Under the pieces are notes generated by a model, which worked only from the letters and a program-made list of their open reading frames with translations, ran no database searches and was not told the DNA's origin. Below are positions 45,788 through 54,540 of a DNA stretch of 64,000 bases, in pieces. Each line of letters starts with the position of its first letter. The stretch's first letter is position 1. The translations under genes and the position numbers were made by a program. Location: the NCBI RefSeq assembly GCF_001552135.1, contig NZ_BCQP01000068.1:1-64000 (forward strand), read 5' to 3'. This stretch comes from Actinomadura chibensis NBRC 106107 (GTDB lineage Bacteria; Actinomycetota; Actinomycetes; Streptosporangiales; Streptosporangiaceae).

Positions 45788-46147
45788 GGGCGCGGTGGGC
45801 CCGGCCCCGCTATGGTCCAACGTCAGCCCCGCGTTCGCTCTCCTACGGACCCCCTGAGCATGCCCGGTACGGCGGTCTGGGAGCACGGACCGGTCCACTA
45901 TCGGACGTACGCTCTCATACAAGTGTGATCCGTGACACCGAACCAGACAAGCACCATTCTGTCCCGATGATCCCGGATCTCGATCTCATCGCGATCGAAT
46001 GGCCGGGCTCGGGGCCGCTCCGGAGGCCGACCCGTACCCTGTGCTCCGGGAACCTCGATTTCCGGGGTGACGTTACGACATTCGAGGCCGTTTTGAGAGG
46101 AGTGGTGAGTCCGCGGTGTCGGACCCCAGTGATAGACCCGGTGCCCC
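45788..46147. other. 360-bp divergent intergenic region PknG operon/CNNM gene
   Basis: It must hold the promoter of the PknG operon (-) and of the CNNM gene (+). A 10-bp palindrome GGACCGGTCC lies at 45887-45896 and a CGATCTCGATC-type repeat near 45978. I cannot assign -35/-10 elements with confidence and see no RNA gene. Confidence 0.4.
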
Positions 46148-47617
46148 ATGCTGAGCGCGACGCTCGGAGTACTCGCGGTGATCGTCCTCACCGCCGCCAC
46201 CGGATACTTCGTCGCCCAGGAGTTCGCGTACGTCGCCGCCGACCGGGCGACGCTCGAACAGGCCGCCGCGCGGGGCGACACGTCCGCCCGGCGGGCCGTG
46301 AAGGTCATCGGGCGCCTGTCGTTCATGCTGTCGGGCGCGCAGCTCGGCATCACGATGACGACGCTGGTCGTCGGGTTCATCGCCAAGCCCGCCCTCGCCG
46401 AGCTGATCCGTCCGCTGCTGGACGTCCTCGGCGTCCCCGAGGGCGCGACCGGGGCGATCGCGCTGGCCACCGGGTTCGTGCTGGCCACGCTCATCCAGAT
46501 GCTGCTCGGCGAGCTGTTCCCGAAGAACCTCGCGCTGGCGCGGGCCGAGCCGCTCGCCCGCGCGCTGGCCGCGTCCACCCTCGTCTACCTGACGGTCGCC
46601 GGGCCGGTGATCCGGCTGTTCGACCGCTCCGCCGAGCGGCTGCTGCGCGCGGTCGGCGTCGAGCCGGTCGAGGAGCTGCACGGCGGCGCGACGCTTGAGG
46701 AGCTCGGCGACATCATCGGCAAGTCGCGCGGCTCCGGGCACCTGCCCGCCGACCTGTCCGGGCTGCTGGAGCGGGCCGTCTCGTTCGGCGACCTCCGCGC
46801 GGACGAGGTCATGGTGCCGCGCCCCCAGGTGCGGACCCTGCCGGGCACCGCGCCCGTCGCCGACCTCGTCGCGCTGATCCGCGAGACCGGGCACAGCGCC
46901 TACCCGGTGTACGGGCAGGAGGTCGACGACGTCGTCGGCGTCGCGGGCGTCCGCGAGGTGGCCGACGACGCGCTCGACCCGGCCACCCCGGTCCGGGCGG
47001 TCGCGCGGCAGGCGCTGTTCGTCCCCGGCAGCCAGCCGCTGTACGGGGTCATCGAGCGGATGCGCGACTCCGGCGAGGAGTTCGCCTGCGTCGTGGACGA
47101 GTACGGCGGCCTCGCCGGGATCCTCACCTTCGAGGACGTCGCCGAGGAGCTGGTCGGGGAGATCGCCGACGAGACCGACGAGCGCGAGGACGCCCCGACG
47201 TCCGGCCCGGACGGCTCGTGGCTCGTCGACGCGGGCATGCGCATCGACGAGGTCGCCCGGCTCACCGGCCTCGACCTCCCGGACGACGGCCCCTACGACA
47301 CGCTCGGCGGCCTCGTCATGGCCGAGCTGCGGCGGCTGCCGTCCGCCGGGGACCGCCTCACCGTCGAACCGGACGGGGGGCCGCCGGTCGAACTGGAGGT
47401 CGTCAGCGTGGCCCGCCGGGTCGCCGAGAAGATCCGCATCGTCCGGACCGTCCCCCTGACGCCGCCGCCCGAGCAGACCGGCGCGGCCGAGCGGGACGGG
47501 GCGGCCGAACGGGACGGGGCGGCCGAACGGGGCGGGGCGGCCGAACGGGGCGGGGCGGCCGAACGGGGCGGAGTCGCGGAGACCGAGGAGTCCGAGGAGG
47601 CGTCGTGGACCTCCTGA
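46148..47617 (+). CDS. CNNM/CorC-type transporter with CBS domains
   Basis: Membrane protein of 489 residues. The CNNM transmembrane domain (about 1-175, four helices) is followed by a CBS pair (about 215-335) and a CorC/HlyC-type C-terminal domain (about 355-430). Family members move Mg2+ or other divalent ions. The C terminus ends in five tandem 6-residue repeats (GAAERD/GAAERG) and acidic tail. It overlaps the next CNNM gene by 13 bp, so the two are translationally coupled and may form a heteromer. The ATG has no clear Shine-Dalgarno site. Confidence 0.9.
   Translation: MLSATLGVLAVIVLTAATGYFVAQEFAYVAADRATLEQAAARGDTSARRAVKVIGRLSFMLSGAQLGITMTTLVVGFIAKPALAELIRPLLDVLGVPEGATGAIALATGFVLATLIQMLLGELFPKNLALARAEPLARALAASTLVYLTVAGPVIRLFDRSAERLLRAVGVEPVEELHGGATLEELGDIIGKSRGSGHLPADLSGLLERAVSFGDLRADEVMVPRPQVRTLPGTAPVADLVALIRETGHSAYPVYGQEVDDVVGVAGVREVADDALDPATPVRAVARQALFVPGSQPLYGVIERMRDSGEEFACVVDEYGGLAGILTFEDVAEELVGEIADETDEREDAPTSGPDGSWLVDAGMRIDEVARLTGLDLPDDGPYDTLGGLVMAELRRLPSAGDRLTVEPDGGPPVELEVVSVARRVAEKIRIVRTVPLTPPPEQTGAAERDGAAERDGAAERGGAAERGGAAERGGVAETEESEEASWTS
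47480..47569 (+). repeat. five 18-bp tandem repeats at the CNNM gene 3' end
   Basis: The unit GGGGCGGCCGAACGGGGC (encoding GAAERG or GAAERD) occurs five times in frame, followed by a degenerate sixth at 47570-47587. The near-identity of units suggests recent slippage, so the number may vary between strains. Confidence 0.85.
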
Positions 47618-48621
47618 CGCCGCTCGTCGTCACCGTCCTGCTGCTGGCCGGGAACGGGTTCTTCGTCGCGGCCGAGTTCGCGCTGGTCGCGGCCGGGCGT
47701 CCGCAACTGGAGCGGGCCGCCGCGAAGGGCAGCCGCCCGGCCGTCGCCGCGCTCGCCGGGGTCCGGGAGCTGTCGCTGATGCTCGCGGGCGCGCAGTTCG
47801 GCATCACGATGTGCTCGCTCGGCCTCGCGATCGTCACCGAGCCCGCGTTCGAGCACCTCCTCGAACCGCCGCTGCACGCGCTCGGCGTCCCGGAGGCGGG
47901 GTCGAAGGCCATCGCGCTCGGCTGCGCGCTCGCCGTGATCACCTTCCTGCACATGGTCGTCGGGGAGATGGCGCCGAAGTCGTGGGCGATCACGCACCCG
48001 GAGCGGTCGGCGCTGATCCTCGCGCTGCCGTTCCGGGCGTTCGCGAAGGTGTCCCGGCCGATCCTGGCGGCGCTGAACGCGGTCACCAACGCGCTGCTGC
48101 GGCTCATCCGCGTCACGCCGAAGGACGAGCTGGACGACCACACCGACCCGGCCCGGCTCAGCCACCTGGTCGGCGAGTCCCGGCGGCTCGGCCTGATCGG
48201 GCGGCACGACCACGAGCTGCTGCGGCGGGCGATCTCCGCGCGGGAGGCGACGGTCGGACGGCTCGTCGTGCCCGCCACGTCCGTCACCACGATCGGCGCG
48301 GACGCGACCGCCGCGCGGATCCGGCGGACCGCCACCGCGAGCGGCCACAACCGCATGCTCGTCCGCGACCTGGACGGCGCCATCTCGGGGATCGTGCACG
48401 TCCGAGCCGCGATCACCGAGCCGGACGGACGGCGGCGGGCCGGGGAACTGGCCCACCCGGCGCCCGTCCTGACGGCGGAGACGACCGTCCTGGACGCGGT
48501 CAGCCGCATGCGCCGCGCCCGCGCGCAGCTCGCCGTCGTCCACGACGCGGACGGCGAGTTCGCCGGGATCGTGACGCTGGACGACGTCCTCGCCGAGCTA
48601 CTGGCCACCAACCCGCACTGA
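47605..48621 (+). CDS. second CNNM-family membrane protein
   Basis: Membrane protein of 338 residues with the CNNM transmembrane domain (MDLLTPLVVTVLLLAGNGFF and FALVAAG onward) and one CBS region (about 215-335). Unlike its neighbour it lacks the CorC C-terminal domain. It starts at GTG 47605 behind GAGGAGG and overlaps the preceding gene by 13 bp. Paired, differently truncated CNNM proteins are common in actinobacteria; their ion is unproven. The close CDF gene downstream suggests a shared metal-ion theme. Confidence 0.88.
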   Translation: MDLLTPLVVTVLLLAGNGFFVAAEFALVAAGRPQLERAAAKGSRPAVAALAGVRELSLMLAGAQFGITMCSLGLAIVTEPAFEHLLEPPLHALGVPEAGSKAIALGCALAVITFLHMVVGEMAPKSWAITHPERSALILALPFRAFAKVSRPILAALNAVTNALLRLIRVTPKDELDDHTDPARLSHLVGESRRLGLIGRHDHELLRRAISAREATVGRLVVPATSVTTIGADATAARIRRTATASGHNRMLVRDLDGAISGIVHVRAAITEPDGRRRAGELAHPAPVLTAETTVLDAVSRMRRARAQLAVVHDADGEFAGIVTLDDVLAELLATNPH

Positions 48622-48633
48622 CACAGCCTCCGT

Positions 48634-48654
48634 ACCTGCGACGACACCGCAGGT
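48634..48654. promoter_or_regulatory. inverted repeat ACCTGCG-N7-CGCAGGT
   Basis: Perfect 7-bp arms, 13 bp after the CNNM stop and 42 bp before the CDF gene. It may be the terminator of the CNNM pair or a metal-responsive operator of the CDF gene; the ACCT...AGGT core recalls MerR-type operators. Both uses remain possible. Confidence 0.45.
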
Positions 48655-48695
48655 GTCGAGGTGCTGCAACGCGTTTTCGGGGTCATCGTTGACTC

Positions 48696-49757
48696 ATGGG
48701 CACCGACGGTCACGGACACGATCACGGGCATGGGCACGGGCATGGGCATGGGCACGGGGGGCGGGCTTCGTGGCGGGAGCGGATCGCGCACGCCGTGCGG
48801 CCGCATTCGCATGAGGCGGGCGACAAGGTCGATCCCGAGATGGAGGCGAGCGCGCAGGGCATGCGCGCCCTGTGGATCTCGCTCGCGGGCCTCGGCGCGA
48901 CCACCGTCCTCCAGGCGGCGGTGGTCGCGTTCACCGGCTCGGTGGCGCTGCTCGGCGACACGCTGCACAACGCGGCGGACGCGCTGACGGCCGTCCCGCT
49001 CGGCATCGCGTTCGTCCTCGGACGGCGTCCGCCGACCCGCCGCTACACCTACGGGTACGGGCGCGCCGAGGACCTCGCGGGCGTGGTGATCGTCCTCGCC
49101 ATCGCCGTGTCGGCGGTCGCGGCGGGGTTCGCGGCCGTCGAGCGGCTCGCCCGTCCACAGCCTGTGGACCACGTCGCGGCCGTCGCGGGCGCCGCGCTCG
49201 TCGGGTTCGCGGGCAACGAGCTGGTCGCCCGCTACCGCATCCGCGTCGGCCGCCGGATCGGCTCCGCCGCCCTCGTCGCGGACGGCCTGCACGCCCGCAC
49301 GGACGGGTTCGCCTCCCTCGCCGTCCTGCTCGGCGCGGGCGGCGTCGCGCTGGGCGCGTCCTGGGCCGACCCGGCCGTCGGGCTGCTGATCACCGTCGCG
49401 ATCCTGGCCGTCCTGCGGCAGACGGCCCGCGAGGTGTGGCGCCGCCTCATGGACGCGGTCGACCCGGCGCTGGTCGACCGCGCCGAGGCCGCGCTGCGCG
49501 CCACGCCCGGCGTCCTCGCCGTGGGGGACGTCCGGCTCCGCTGGATCGGGCACCGCCTGCGCGCCGAGTGCGACGTCGTCGTGGACCCGGGCTCGACCGT
49601 CGTCCACGCCCACCGGGTCGCCGTGGACGCGGAGCACAGCCTGCTGCACGCGCTGCCCCGGCTGTCCGGCGCCGTCGTCCACCCGGACCCCGAGGCCCGC
49701 GACGGTGAAGATCATCACGCGGTCCTGGCCGGGCACCGCCGATCCCGGGACATGTGA
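48696..49757 (+). CDS. cation diffusion facilitator with His-rich N terminus
   Basis: Metal exporter (Zn2+/Co2+/Cd2+-type antiporter) of 353 residues. The first 20 residues are a GH-repeat (MGTDGHGHDHGHGHGHGHGH), a metal-binding tail. Six transmembrane helices follow (about 55-245). Helix 2 has the binding-site residues LLGDTLHNAADA (HxxxD) and helix 5 carries ADGLHARTDGFAS. A cytoplasmic domain (about 250-335) completes the CDF fold. It follows the inverted repeat at 48634 and may be metal regulated. Confidence 0.93.
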   Translation: MGTDGHGHDHGHGHGHGHGHGGRASWRERIAHAVRPHSHEAGDKVDPEMEASAQGMRALWISLAGLGATTVLQAAVVAFTGSVALLGDTLHNAADALTAVPLGIAFVLGRRPPTRRYTYGYGRAEDLAGVVIVLAIAVSAVAAGFAAVERLARPQPVDHVAAVAGAALVGFAGNELVARYRIRVGRRIGSAALVADGLHARTDGFASLAVLLGAGGVALGASWADPAVGLLITVAILAVLRQTAREVWRRLMDAVDPALVDRAEAALRATPGVLAVGDVRLRWIGHRLRAECDVVVDPGSTVVHAHRVAVDAEHSLLHALPRLSGAVVHPDPEARDGEDHHAVLAGHRRSRDM

Positions 49758-49822
49758 GACGTTAGTCCGGCGAAGAAGGGGAAATTAGGGCCCCGGGCGG
49801 ACGATCTGGGACGGGATGACGC

Positions 49823-52612
49823 GTGAAGCAGCCATCAGAGACCAACGGGCCCGACGAGGAGACCGCGGGCGACGGGGAACCCGCGCCGGTGTACGTCCCC
49901 GAGTCGGAGGTCCCCACGGTCACCGTCCCCCTCCCCGACAAGGAGGACCCCGCCGTGGCACAGCCTCCGACGTCCGACACGGACGCCCCCGCAAGCGAGA
50001 CCGTCCCCGACGTCCCCGCCCCGGACCCCGAACCGGCGGTCGCCCCCGAGCCCGTCCCCGAGGCGCAACCCGAGCCCGCCGCCCAGGCCCCTTCGGAGGC
50101 CGAGCCCGAACCCGCGCCCACGATCGAGCCCGAGATCGAAGCCGTGGTCGAGCCCGATGCCGAAGCCGTGGTCGAGCCGGAGGACGGGGTCGATCCTCGG
50201 GCCGGGTTCAGCACCATGCCCCTGCACGATGATCCGCCGGAGACGCCGCCGCTCGGGGAGCCCGTCGTCCAGGACGGGTGGGGCGGGCCCGAGCTGGTCG
50301 AGGACGTGTACCGGCCGCTGACCGAGTTCTACGAGCGGCTCGACGCACGCCTCAGGGAGGTGCCCGAGGACGTCCCGCCGGTCGGCTGGGCGCCGCACGT
50401 CGCCGCGCTCCAGGCGTTGCGGGACGGGCGGGTCGCGGGCGACTGGGAGGCCCTGGCCCGCTTTCTCGTCGCGCCCGGGACGCTGGACGGCGGGACGGCG
50501 GGGCCGCGCCTCGTCCGCGCCGAGCGGCCGGACGAGGTGGTCCGCGAGATCGTCAAGGAGCTCGCCGCGGCCGACGAGCGCGCCCTCCTGATCGCGCCCA
50601 CGCCGGAGCGGGCCGCGGACCTGCTCCTGTCCCTGGAGGACGACCCCGAGGTCTTCTCGCTGAAGATCGAGACGCATCCGGCGACGGCGGAGTCCCCGTC
50701 CGTGGCGACGCAGGCCCTCCCGCCGCTGGACGAGCCGAGCGCGCCGGACCAGCCCGCCGTCCAGCCTCAGCCCGCCCGAGGGCCGGGCTCCACCGGGACG
50801 GTCGAGTTCAAGCCCGTGCCGTCCGCACCCGAGCCCGAGCCGGAGCCCAGCGAAGACGGGAGCGAGAGCGAGAGTTCGTCGGCCGTGACGCGGGTCGAGC
50901 CGCTCCCGGCGCTGCCCGTCACCGAGCCCGCCGCCCCCGAGGAGGGCCTGTCGGCGCCGGAGACCCGCGTGCGGACGGCCGCGCTCCGTCCGGTGGGACA
51001 GGCGTGGCGGCAGTCGTGGGACACCGAGACGCGCCTGCTCCGGCGCGGTCTCATGTGGCTCGAACAGTGGCCCAGGGACGCGGCGGCGTTGCGGGCCGTC
51101 CAGGACGAGAACCTGCGGCGCGCCGAGGCGCTGGAGGCCGAGCGCGCCGCGCTGACCGGCGCGATCGAGGAGTCGCGGAACGCGGCGGCCGCCGCCGGGC
51201 GGGCGGCGGAGGAGGCCGAGGCCGAGGCGGAGCGGCTCGTCACCGTCCAGGAGGAGGCCGAGGCGGAGCTGGCGGGTCCGCGCGCGGAGGCGGAGCGGCT
51301 CCAGGCGATCGCGGACGAGTCCGCCGCCGCGGCGAACGCGCTGACCCGGACCGCCGACGCCTCCTACGCGCGGTGCGTCCAGCTCGACGAGCGCGCGAAG
51401 ACCGCGCAGGCGGAGCTGCAGGCGGCGCGGCAGGCGGAGGCGTCCCTGACCGACGAGCTGGCGCGGGCGCGGGAGGCGCTGCCCGGCGCGGCGGAGGAGG
51501 CGCACCGCCTCACGGCCGCCGACGCGGACGCGGCCGCCGAGGGCCACGCCGCGTACTACCGGCTGGTGTCGGCGGAGTCGGCGCTGTCCGGGGTGCGGCG
51601 CAAGATGACGCTCGGGCAGCGGCTGCACGTGTCGTCGCCGCCGGAGGAGCTGAGCGGCCTGCGCGCCGAGGTCAAGGCCCGGGCGCGGGAGGCCGACGAG
51701 GCCGCGCGGCGGGCGCGCGAGGCGAAGGAGGCGGCGGAGCACGCGGAGCGCGTCCGGCGCGGGCTGGCGTCGTTCGTGTCCGAGGGCGGGGCGAAACTGC
51801 GCGCGGCGCAGGAGGCGCAGGAGCGGCTCGGGACGGAGCTGACCTGGCTCGCGACGGAGCGGGAGACCGCGACGGCCGAGCATCGCGAACACGCCAGGGC
51901 GGCGTCGGAGGCCGTCGAGAAGGCCACCGAGGACGGCCTCGCGGCCCGTGCCGCGCAGCAGGCCGCGCACGCGATCCAGGAGAGGGTGAACGCGGCGCGG
52001 ACGTCCCGGAACGAGGCGCTGGCGACGGCCCGCCAGGCGCGGGCGGACGCGGAGGCCGCCGCCAAGCAGGCCGCGGAGCGGGTGGCGGAGCTGGAGCGGC
52101 GCACCGCCGAGGCCGCCGAGGAGATGGCCGCCCGCGAGGCCGACCTGGAGACGGCGGCGCGGACGGAGGCCCGGTCGCGGGAGAACGTCGTCGCGACCTG
52201 CGGCGCGGACCCGGCCGACGACCCGGCGGCGGTCCCCGACCACCAGCGCCGGGCGATGGCGCGGATCGAGCAGCTCACCGGCTATCTGAACGGCGAGCGG
52301 ACGGCGGAGGGCGACGTCCTGCTCCGCACCGCCGACCTGGTCGCCGGGACCCCGGTCGGCGTCGGCCTGGCGGTCGGCCCCGCCGACCCCGGCGAGGTGT
52401 TCGACACGCTGATCGTCGCGGACGCGGGCGCCGTCACGGACGCGGAGTTCCTGATCGGCGCGGTCCGGGCCCGCCGCTGGGTCCTGGTGAGCGCGCCCGG
52501 TCTGGCCCCGGTGGAGTACCGGGAGTACGCGGACGCGCCATCCGACAGGCCCGCGACCAGCCCGTTCGCGCGGGCCGAGGCCGCCGCGCCCGGCCTGGTC
52601 GAGGAGGGGTGA
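49823..52612 (+). CDS. large coiled-coil protein with degenerate helicase-like ends
   Basis: A 929-residue acidic protein starting at GTG. Residues 1-130 are Pro/Glu-rich. About 150-270 is a globular part ending ERALLIAPTPERAADLLLSL, which resembles helicase motif Ia. About 420-790 is a long Ala/Glu/Arg coiled coil. The C terminus has FDTLIVADAGAVTDAEFLIG near 857-876, resembling a Walker B/motif II strand with the DE pair lost (ADAG), followed by RRWVLVSAPG, where helicases have V(V/L)GD. No Walker A is visible. I infer an inactive SF1-helicase-like, SMC-like protein. No annotated family is recognised with certainty. Confidence 0.7.
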   Translation: MKQPSETNGPDEETAGDGEPAPVYVPESEVPTVTVPLPDKEDPAVAQPPTSDTDAPASETVPDVPAPDPEPAVAPEPVPEAQPEPAAQAPSEAEPEPAPTIEPEIEAVVEPDAEAVVEPEDGVDPRAGFSTMPLHDDPPETPPLGEPVVQDGWGGPELVEDVYRPLTEFYERLDARLREVPEDVPPVGWAPHVAALQALRDGRVAGDWEALARFLVAPGTLDGGTAGPRLVRAERPDEVVREIVKELAAADERALLIAPTPERAADLLLSLEDDPEVFSLKIETHPATAESPSVATQALPPLDEPSAPDQPAVQPQPARGPGSTGTVEFKPVPSAPEPEPEPSEDGSESESSSAVTRVEPLPALPVTEPAAPEEGLSAPETRVRTAALRPVGQAWRQSWDTETRLLRRGLMWLEQWPRDAAALRAVQDENLRRAEALEAERAALTGAIEESRNAAAAAGRAAEEAEAEAERLVTVQEEAEAELAGPRAEAERLQAIADESAAAANALTRTADASYARCVQLDERAKTAQAELQAARQAEASLTDELARAREALPGAAEEAHRLTAADADAAAEGHAAYYRLVSAESALSGVRRKMTLGQRLHVSSPPEELSGLRAEVKARAREADEAARRAREAKEAAEHAERVRRGLASFVSEGGAKLRAAQEAQERLGTELTWLATERETATAEHREHARAASEAVEKATEDGLAARAAQQAAHAIQERVNAARTSRNEALATARQARADAEAAAKQAAERVAELERRTAEAAEEMAAREADLETAARTEARSRENVVATCGADPADDPAAVPDHQRRAMARIEQLTGYLNGERTAEGDVLLRTADLVAGTPVGVGLAVGPADPGEVFDTLIVADAGAVTDAEFLIGAVRARRWVLVSAPGLAPVEYREYADAPSDRPATSPFARAEAAAPGLVEEG

Positions 52613-52625
52613 CTAACGGAAGGGG

Positions 52626-53027
52626 TCAGTCGCGGTCGTCGTCGTCCTTCTTCCGCTTCTCGTCGGGGACGATCACGTGCAGCACCCAGCCGACGAGGCC
52701 GACGACGATCGCGCCCCAGAAGGCGGCCCAGAACCCGCCGACGTGGAACGGCAGCGACAGCTCCTCGGCCAGCTCGCTGGTGAGCCAGAGCAGCAGCGCG
52801 TTCACCACGAGCCCGATCAGCCCGAGCGTGAGCACGTAGAACGCGCAGCCGAGCGTCTTGATGACCGGTTTGATGATCGCGTTGACGAGACCGAAGATGA
52901 CGGCGACGGCGATCAGGGTGAGGGCGCGCCGGCCGGCCGTGTCGCCTTCCACCGTGATGCCGTGGATCAGCACCGTGGCGACCCAGAGGGCGACCGCGGT
53001 GATGCCCACCTTGATGAGTATCCGCAC
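52626..53027 (-). CDS. YvlD/phage-holin-family small membrane protein
   Basis: Membrane protein of about 133 residues with four hydrophobic segments (residues about 1-22, 30-52, 55-78 and 92-118) and a Lys/Asp-rich C terminus. The pattern AIIKPVIKTLGCAFYVLTLGL matches the DUF360/YvlD family, called phage-holin-like in annotations but chromosomal and without known lytic function. The start is GTG 53027, with the frame also open to 53063. It follows the coiled-coil gene convergently, 13 bp apart. Confidence 0.82.
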   Translation of the reverse strand: MRILIKVGITAVALWVATVLIHGITVEGDTAGRRALTLIAVAVIFGLVNAIIKPVIKTLGCAFYVLTLGLIGLVVNALLLWLTSELAEELSLPFHVGGFWAAFWGAIVVGLVGWVLHVIVPDEKRKKDDDDRD

Positions 53028-53138
53028 ACCACGATCATGCGGGGCGCGACCGCCGCTCGTCATCCCTCTACACGGCGATTCGTCCGAACAAGCCCGTCAT
53101 CATCCAGAACGAGCCGGTTAGGCGGCACATGGGGGCCG

Positions 53139-53158
53139 CCCCGCACGGCGGCGCGGGG
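53139..53158 (-). terminator. small GC hairpin after the LapA-like gene
   Basis: CCCCGC (53139-53144) pairs with GCGGGG (53153-53158), starting 5 bp beyond the stop of the minus-strand gene at 53163. The stem is short and lacks a U-run, so termination is only a possibility. Confidence 0.4.
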
Positions 53159-53162
53159 ACGG

Positions 53163-53624
53163 TCAGTCGGCGCGGTCGAAGAAGGGGGAGCGGGCGGTGA
53201 CCTGGGAGCGCGGCGCGGCGGGTGCGGCGGGTGCGGCGGCGGGCTCGCGCCGGCTCTGGGGCGGCGGCGCGGGCGCGCCCGGAGCCGGGGCCGGGCGCGG
53301 CTGCTGCCGGACGCGGGCCAGTTCCCGCTGGAGGCGGCGCTTCTCCATCTCCAGCGTCGTCAGCGACTCCTCGTGCTCCTCGCGCAGGTCGCGCAGGTCC
53401 CGGCGGTCGCGCAGGCGGCGGGCGGCGCCCATGAAGGTCATCATCATGCCGATCACGAAGACGGCGCCGATGCCCGCTCCGACGGCGAAGACCTGCCATT
53501 CCTCGCTCACCCCCGGCACGGTCCGGTCGAAGGCGACGAGGTCGGCGGATCCGGTGTTGTCGAGCACGACGCCGGCGCCGACGACGACCGCCGCCGCTAC
53601 CAGCAGGAAACCGAGGAACACCAT
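53163..53624 (-). CDS. LapA-domain-like membrane protein
   Basis: Protein of 153 residues with two transmembrane helices (about 1-21 and 42-68) separated by a short loop, then a cytoplasmic Arg/Glu coiled coil (about 70-105) and a Pro/Ala-rich tail ending SPFFDRAD. The two-helix/coiled-coil plan matches the LapA (DUF1049) type, whose actinobacterial members have no proven role. It is followed by the minus-strand YvlD-like gene. Confidence 0.72.
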   Translation of the reverse strand: MVFLGFLLVAAAVVVGAGVVLDNTGSADLVAFDRTVPGVSEEWQVFAVGAGIGAVFVIGMMMTFMGAARRLRDRRDLRDLREEHEESLTTLEMEKRRLQRELARVRQQPRPAPAPGAPAPPPQSRREPAAAPAAPAAPRSQVTARSPFFDRAD

Positions 53625-53837
53625 GGGCAGCTCTCCTCTGCTGTGACTCCGGAGGGGGTGCGGAGGGCCCCCACCATGCCAGACGAAAACTGGATCACGT
53701 AGTTTTGTCGGATAAATCCAGGTCAGAGGCCGTTAGTCCGATCCAATGCATAAGGTTCCATCCCGGTCGCCCCGGGTAATGATCTTTGCTGGAGCATCCC
53801 CGGACGCCACCGCCGCCGAGACCCGTGGAGGGACGCC

Positions 53838-54497
53838 ATGCCCGTACAGGCCGTCGTGTTCGACCTGGACGGCGTCCTCATCGACTCGGAGCCGGTCTGG
53901 GAGGACGTGCGGCGCGGCTACGTCGCCGAGCGCGGCGGACGCTGGCTGCCCGACACCCAGGAACGGCTCATGGGCATGAGCACCGTCGAATGGGCCGCCT
54001 ACATCGCCACCGACCTGGTGGACGGCGTCACCGCCGAAGAGGTCGCCTACCAGGTGATCGACCGGATGTCGGTCAAGTACGAGGAGAACCTCCCTGTCCT
54101 GCCCGGAGCGGTGGACGTCGTCCGCCGCATGGCGGAGTACCGTCCCCTGGGCCTTTCCAGTTCGTCCCCCCGCGCGCTCATCGAACTGGTGCTCGCCCAA
54201 CTCGGAGTGGACGCGTTGTTCCGCGCGACGGTGTCCACCGAAGAGGTCGACAGCGGAAAACCCGCACCGGACGGATACCTGACCGTGGCCGCCCAACTGG
54301 AAGTGCCGAGCCGGGCCTGCGTCGCCGTCGAGGACTCCTCGAACGGCCTCCGCTCCGCGCACGCGGCGGGGATGACGGTGATCGCGGTCCCGCGTGCGGC
54401 GCACCCGCCCGCGTCCGACGCGCTCGACCTGGCCGCCCACGTCGCCGCCGGGCTGGACGAGATCACGCCCGAGCTGGTCGAGGTTGTCCACAGGTGA
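53838..54497 (+). CDS. HAD-superfamily hydrolase (beta-phosphoglucomutase-like)
   Basis: Cytoplasmic phosphatase or phosphomutase of 219 residues. Motif I FDLDGVLIDSEP carries the nucleophile and acid Asp (10 and 12), motif II is GLSSSSPRALIE, motif III is DSGKPAPDGYL and motif IV is VAVEDSSNGL. A helical cap between motifs I and II (about 16-85) gives the subfamily I architecture of beta-phosphoglucomutase and small sugar-phosphate phosphatases. Substrate unknown. recQ starts 43 bp downstream. Confidence 0.9.
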   Translation: MPVQAVVFDLDGVLIDSEPVWEDVRRGYVAERGGRWLPDTQERLMGMSTVEWAAYIATDLVDGVTAEEVAYQVIDRMSVKYEENLPVLPGAVDVVRRMAEYRPLGLSSSSPRALIELVLAQLGVDALFRATVSTEEVDSGKPAPDGYLTVAAQLEVPSRACVAVEDSSNGLRSAHAAGMTVIAVPRAAHPPASDALDLAAHVAAGLDEITPELVEVVHR

Positions 54498-54540
54498 CGA
54501 TTGCCCGGACGGTGTCCGCGGCCGCTCATAGTATGAACCG

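Noticed and set aside
52626..53027. Prophage lysis gene (holin)
   Set aside because: The family is a chromosomal YvlD-type membrane protein; no phage structural or lysis genes are nearby.
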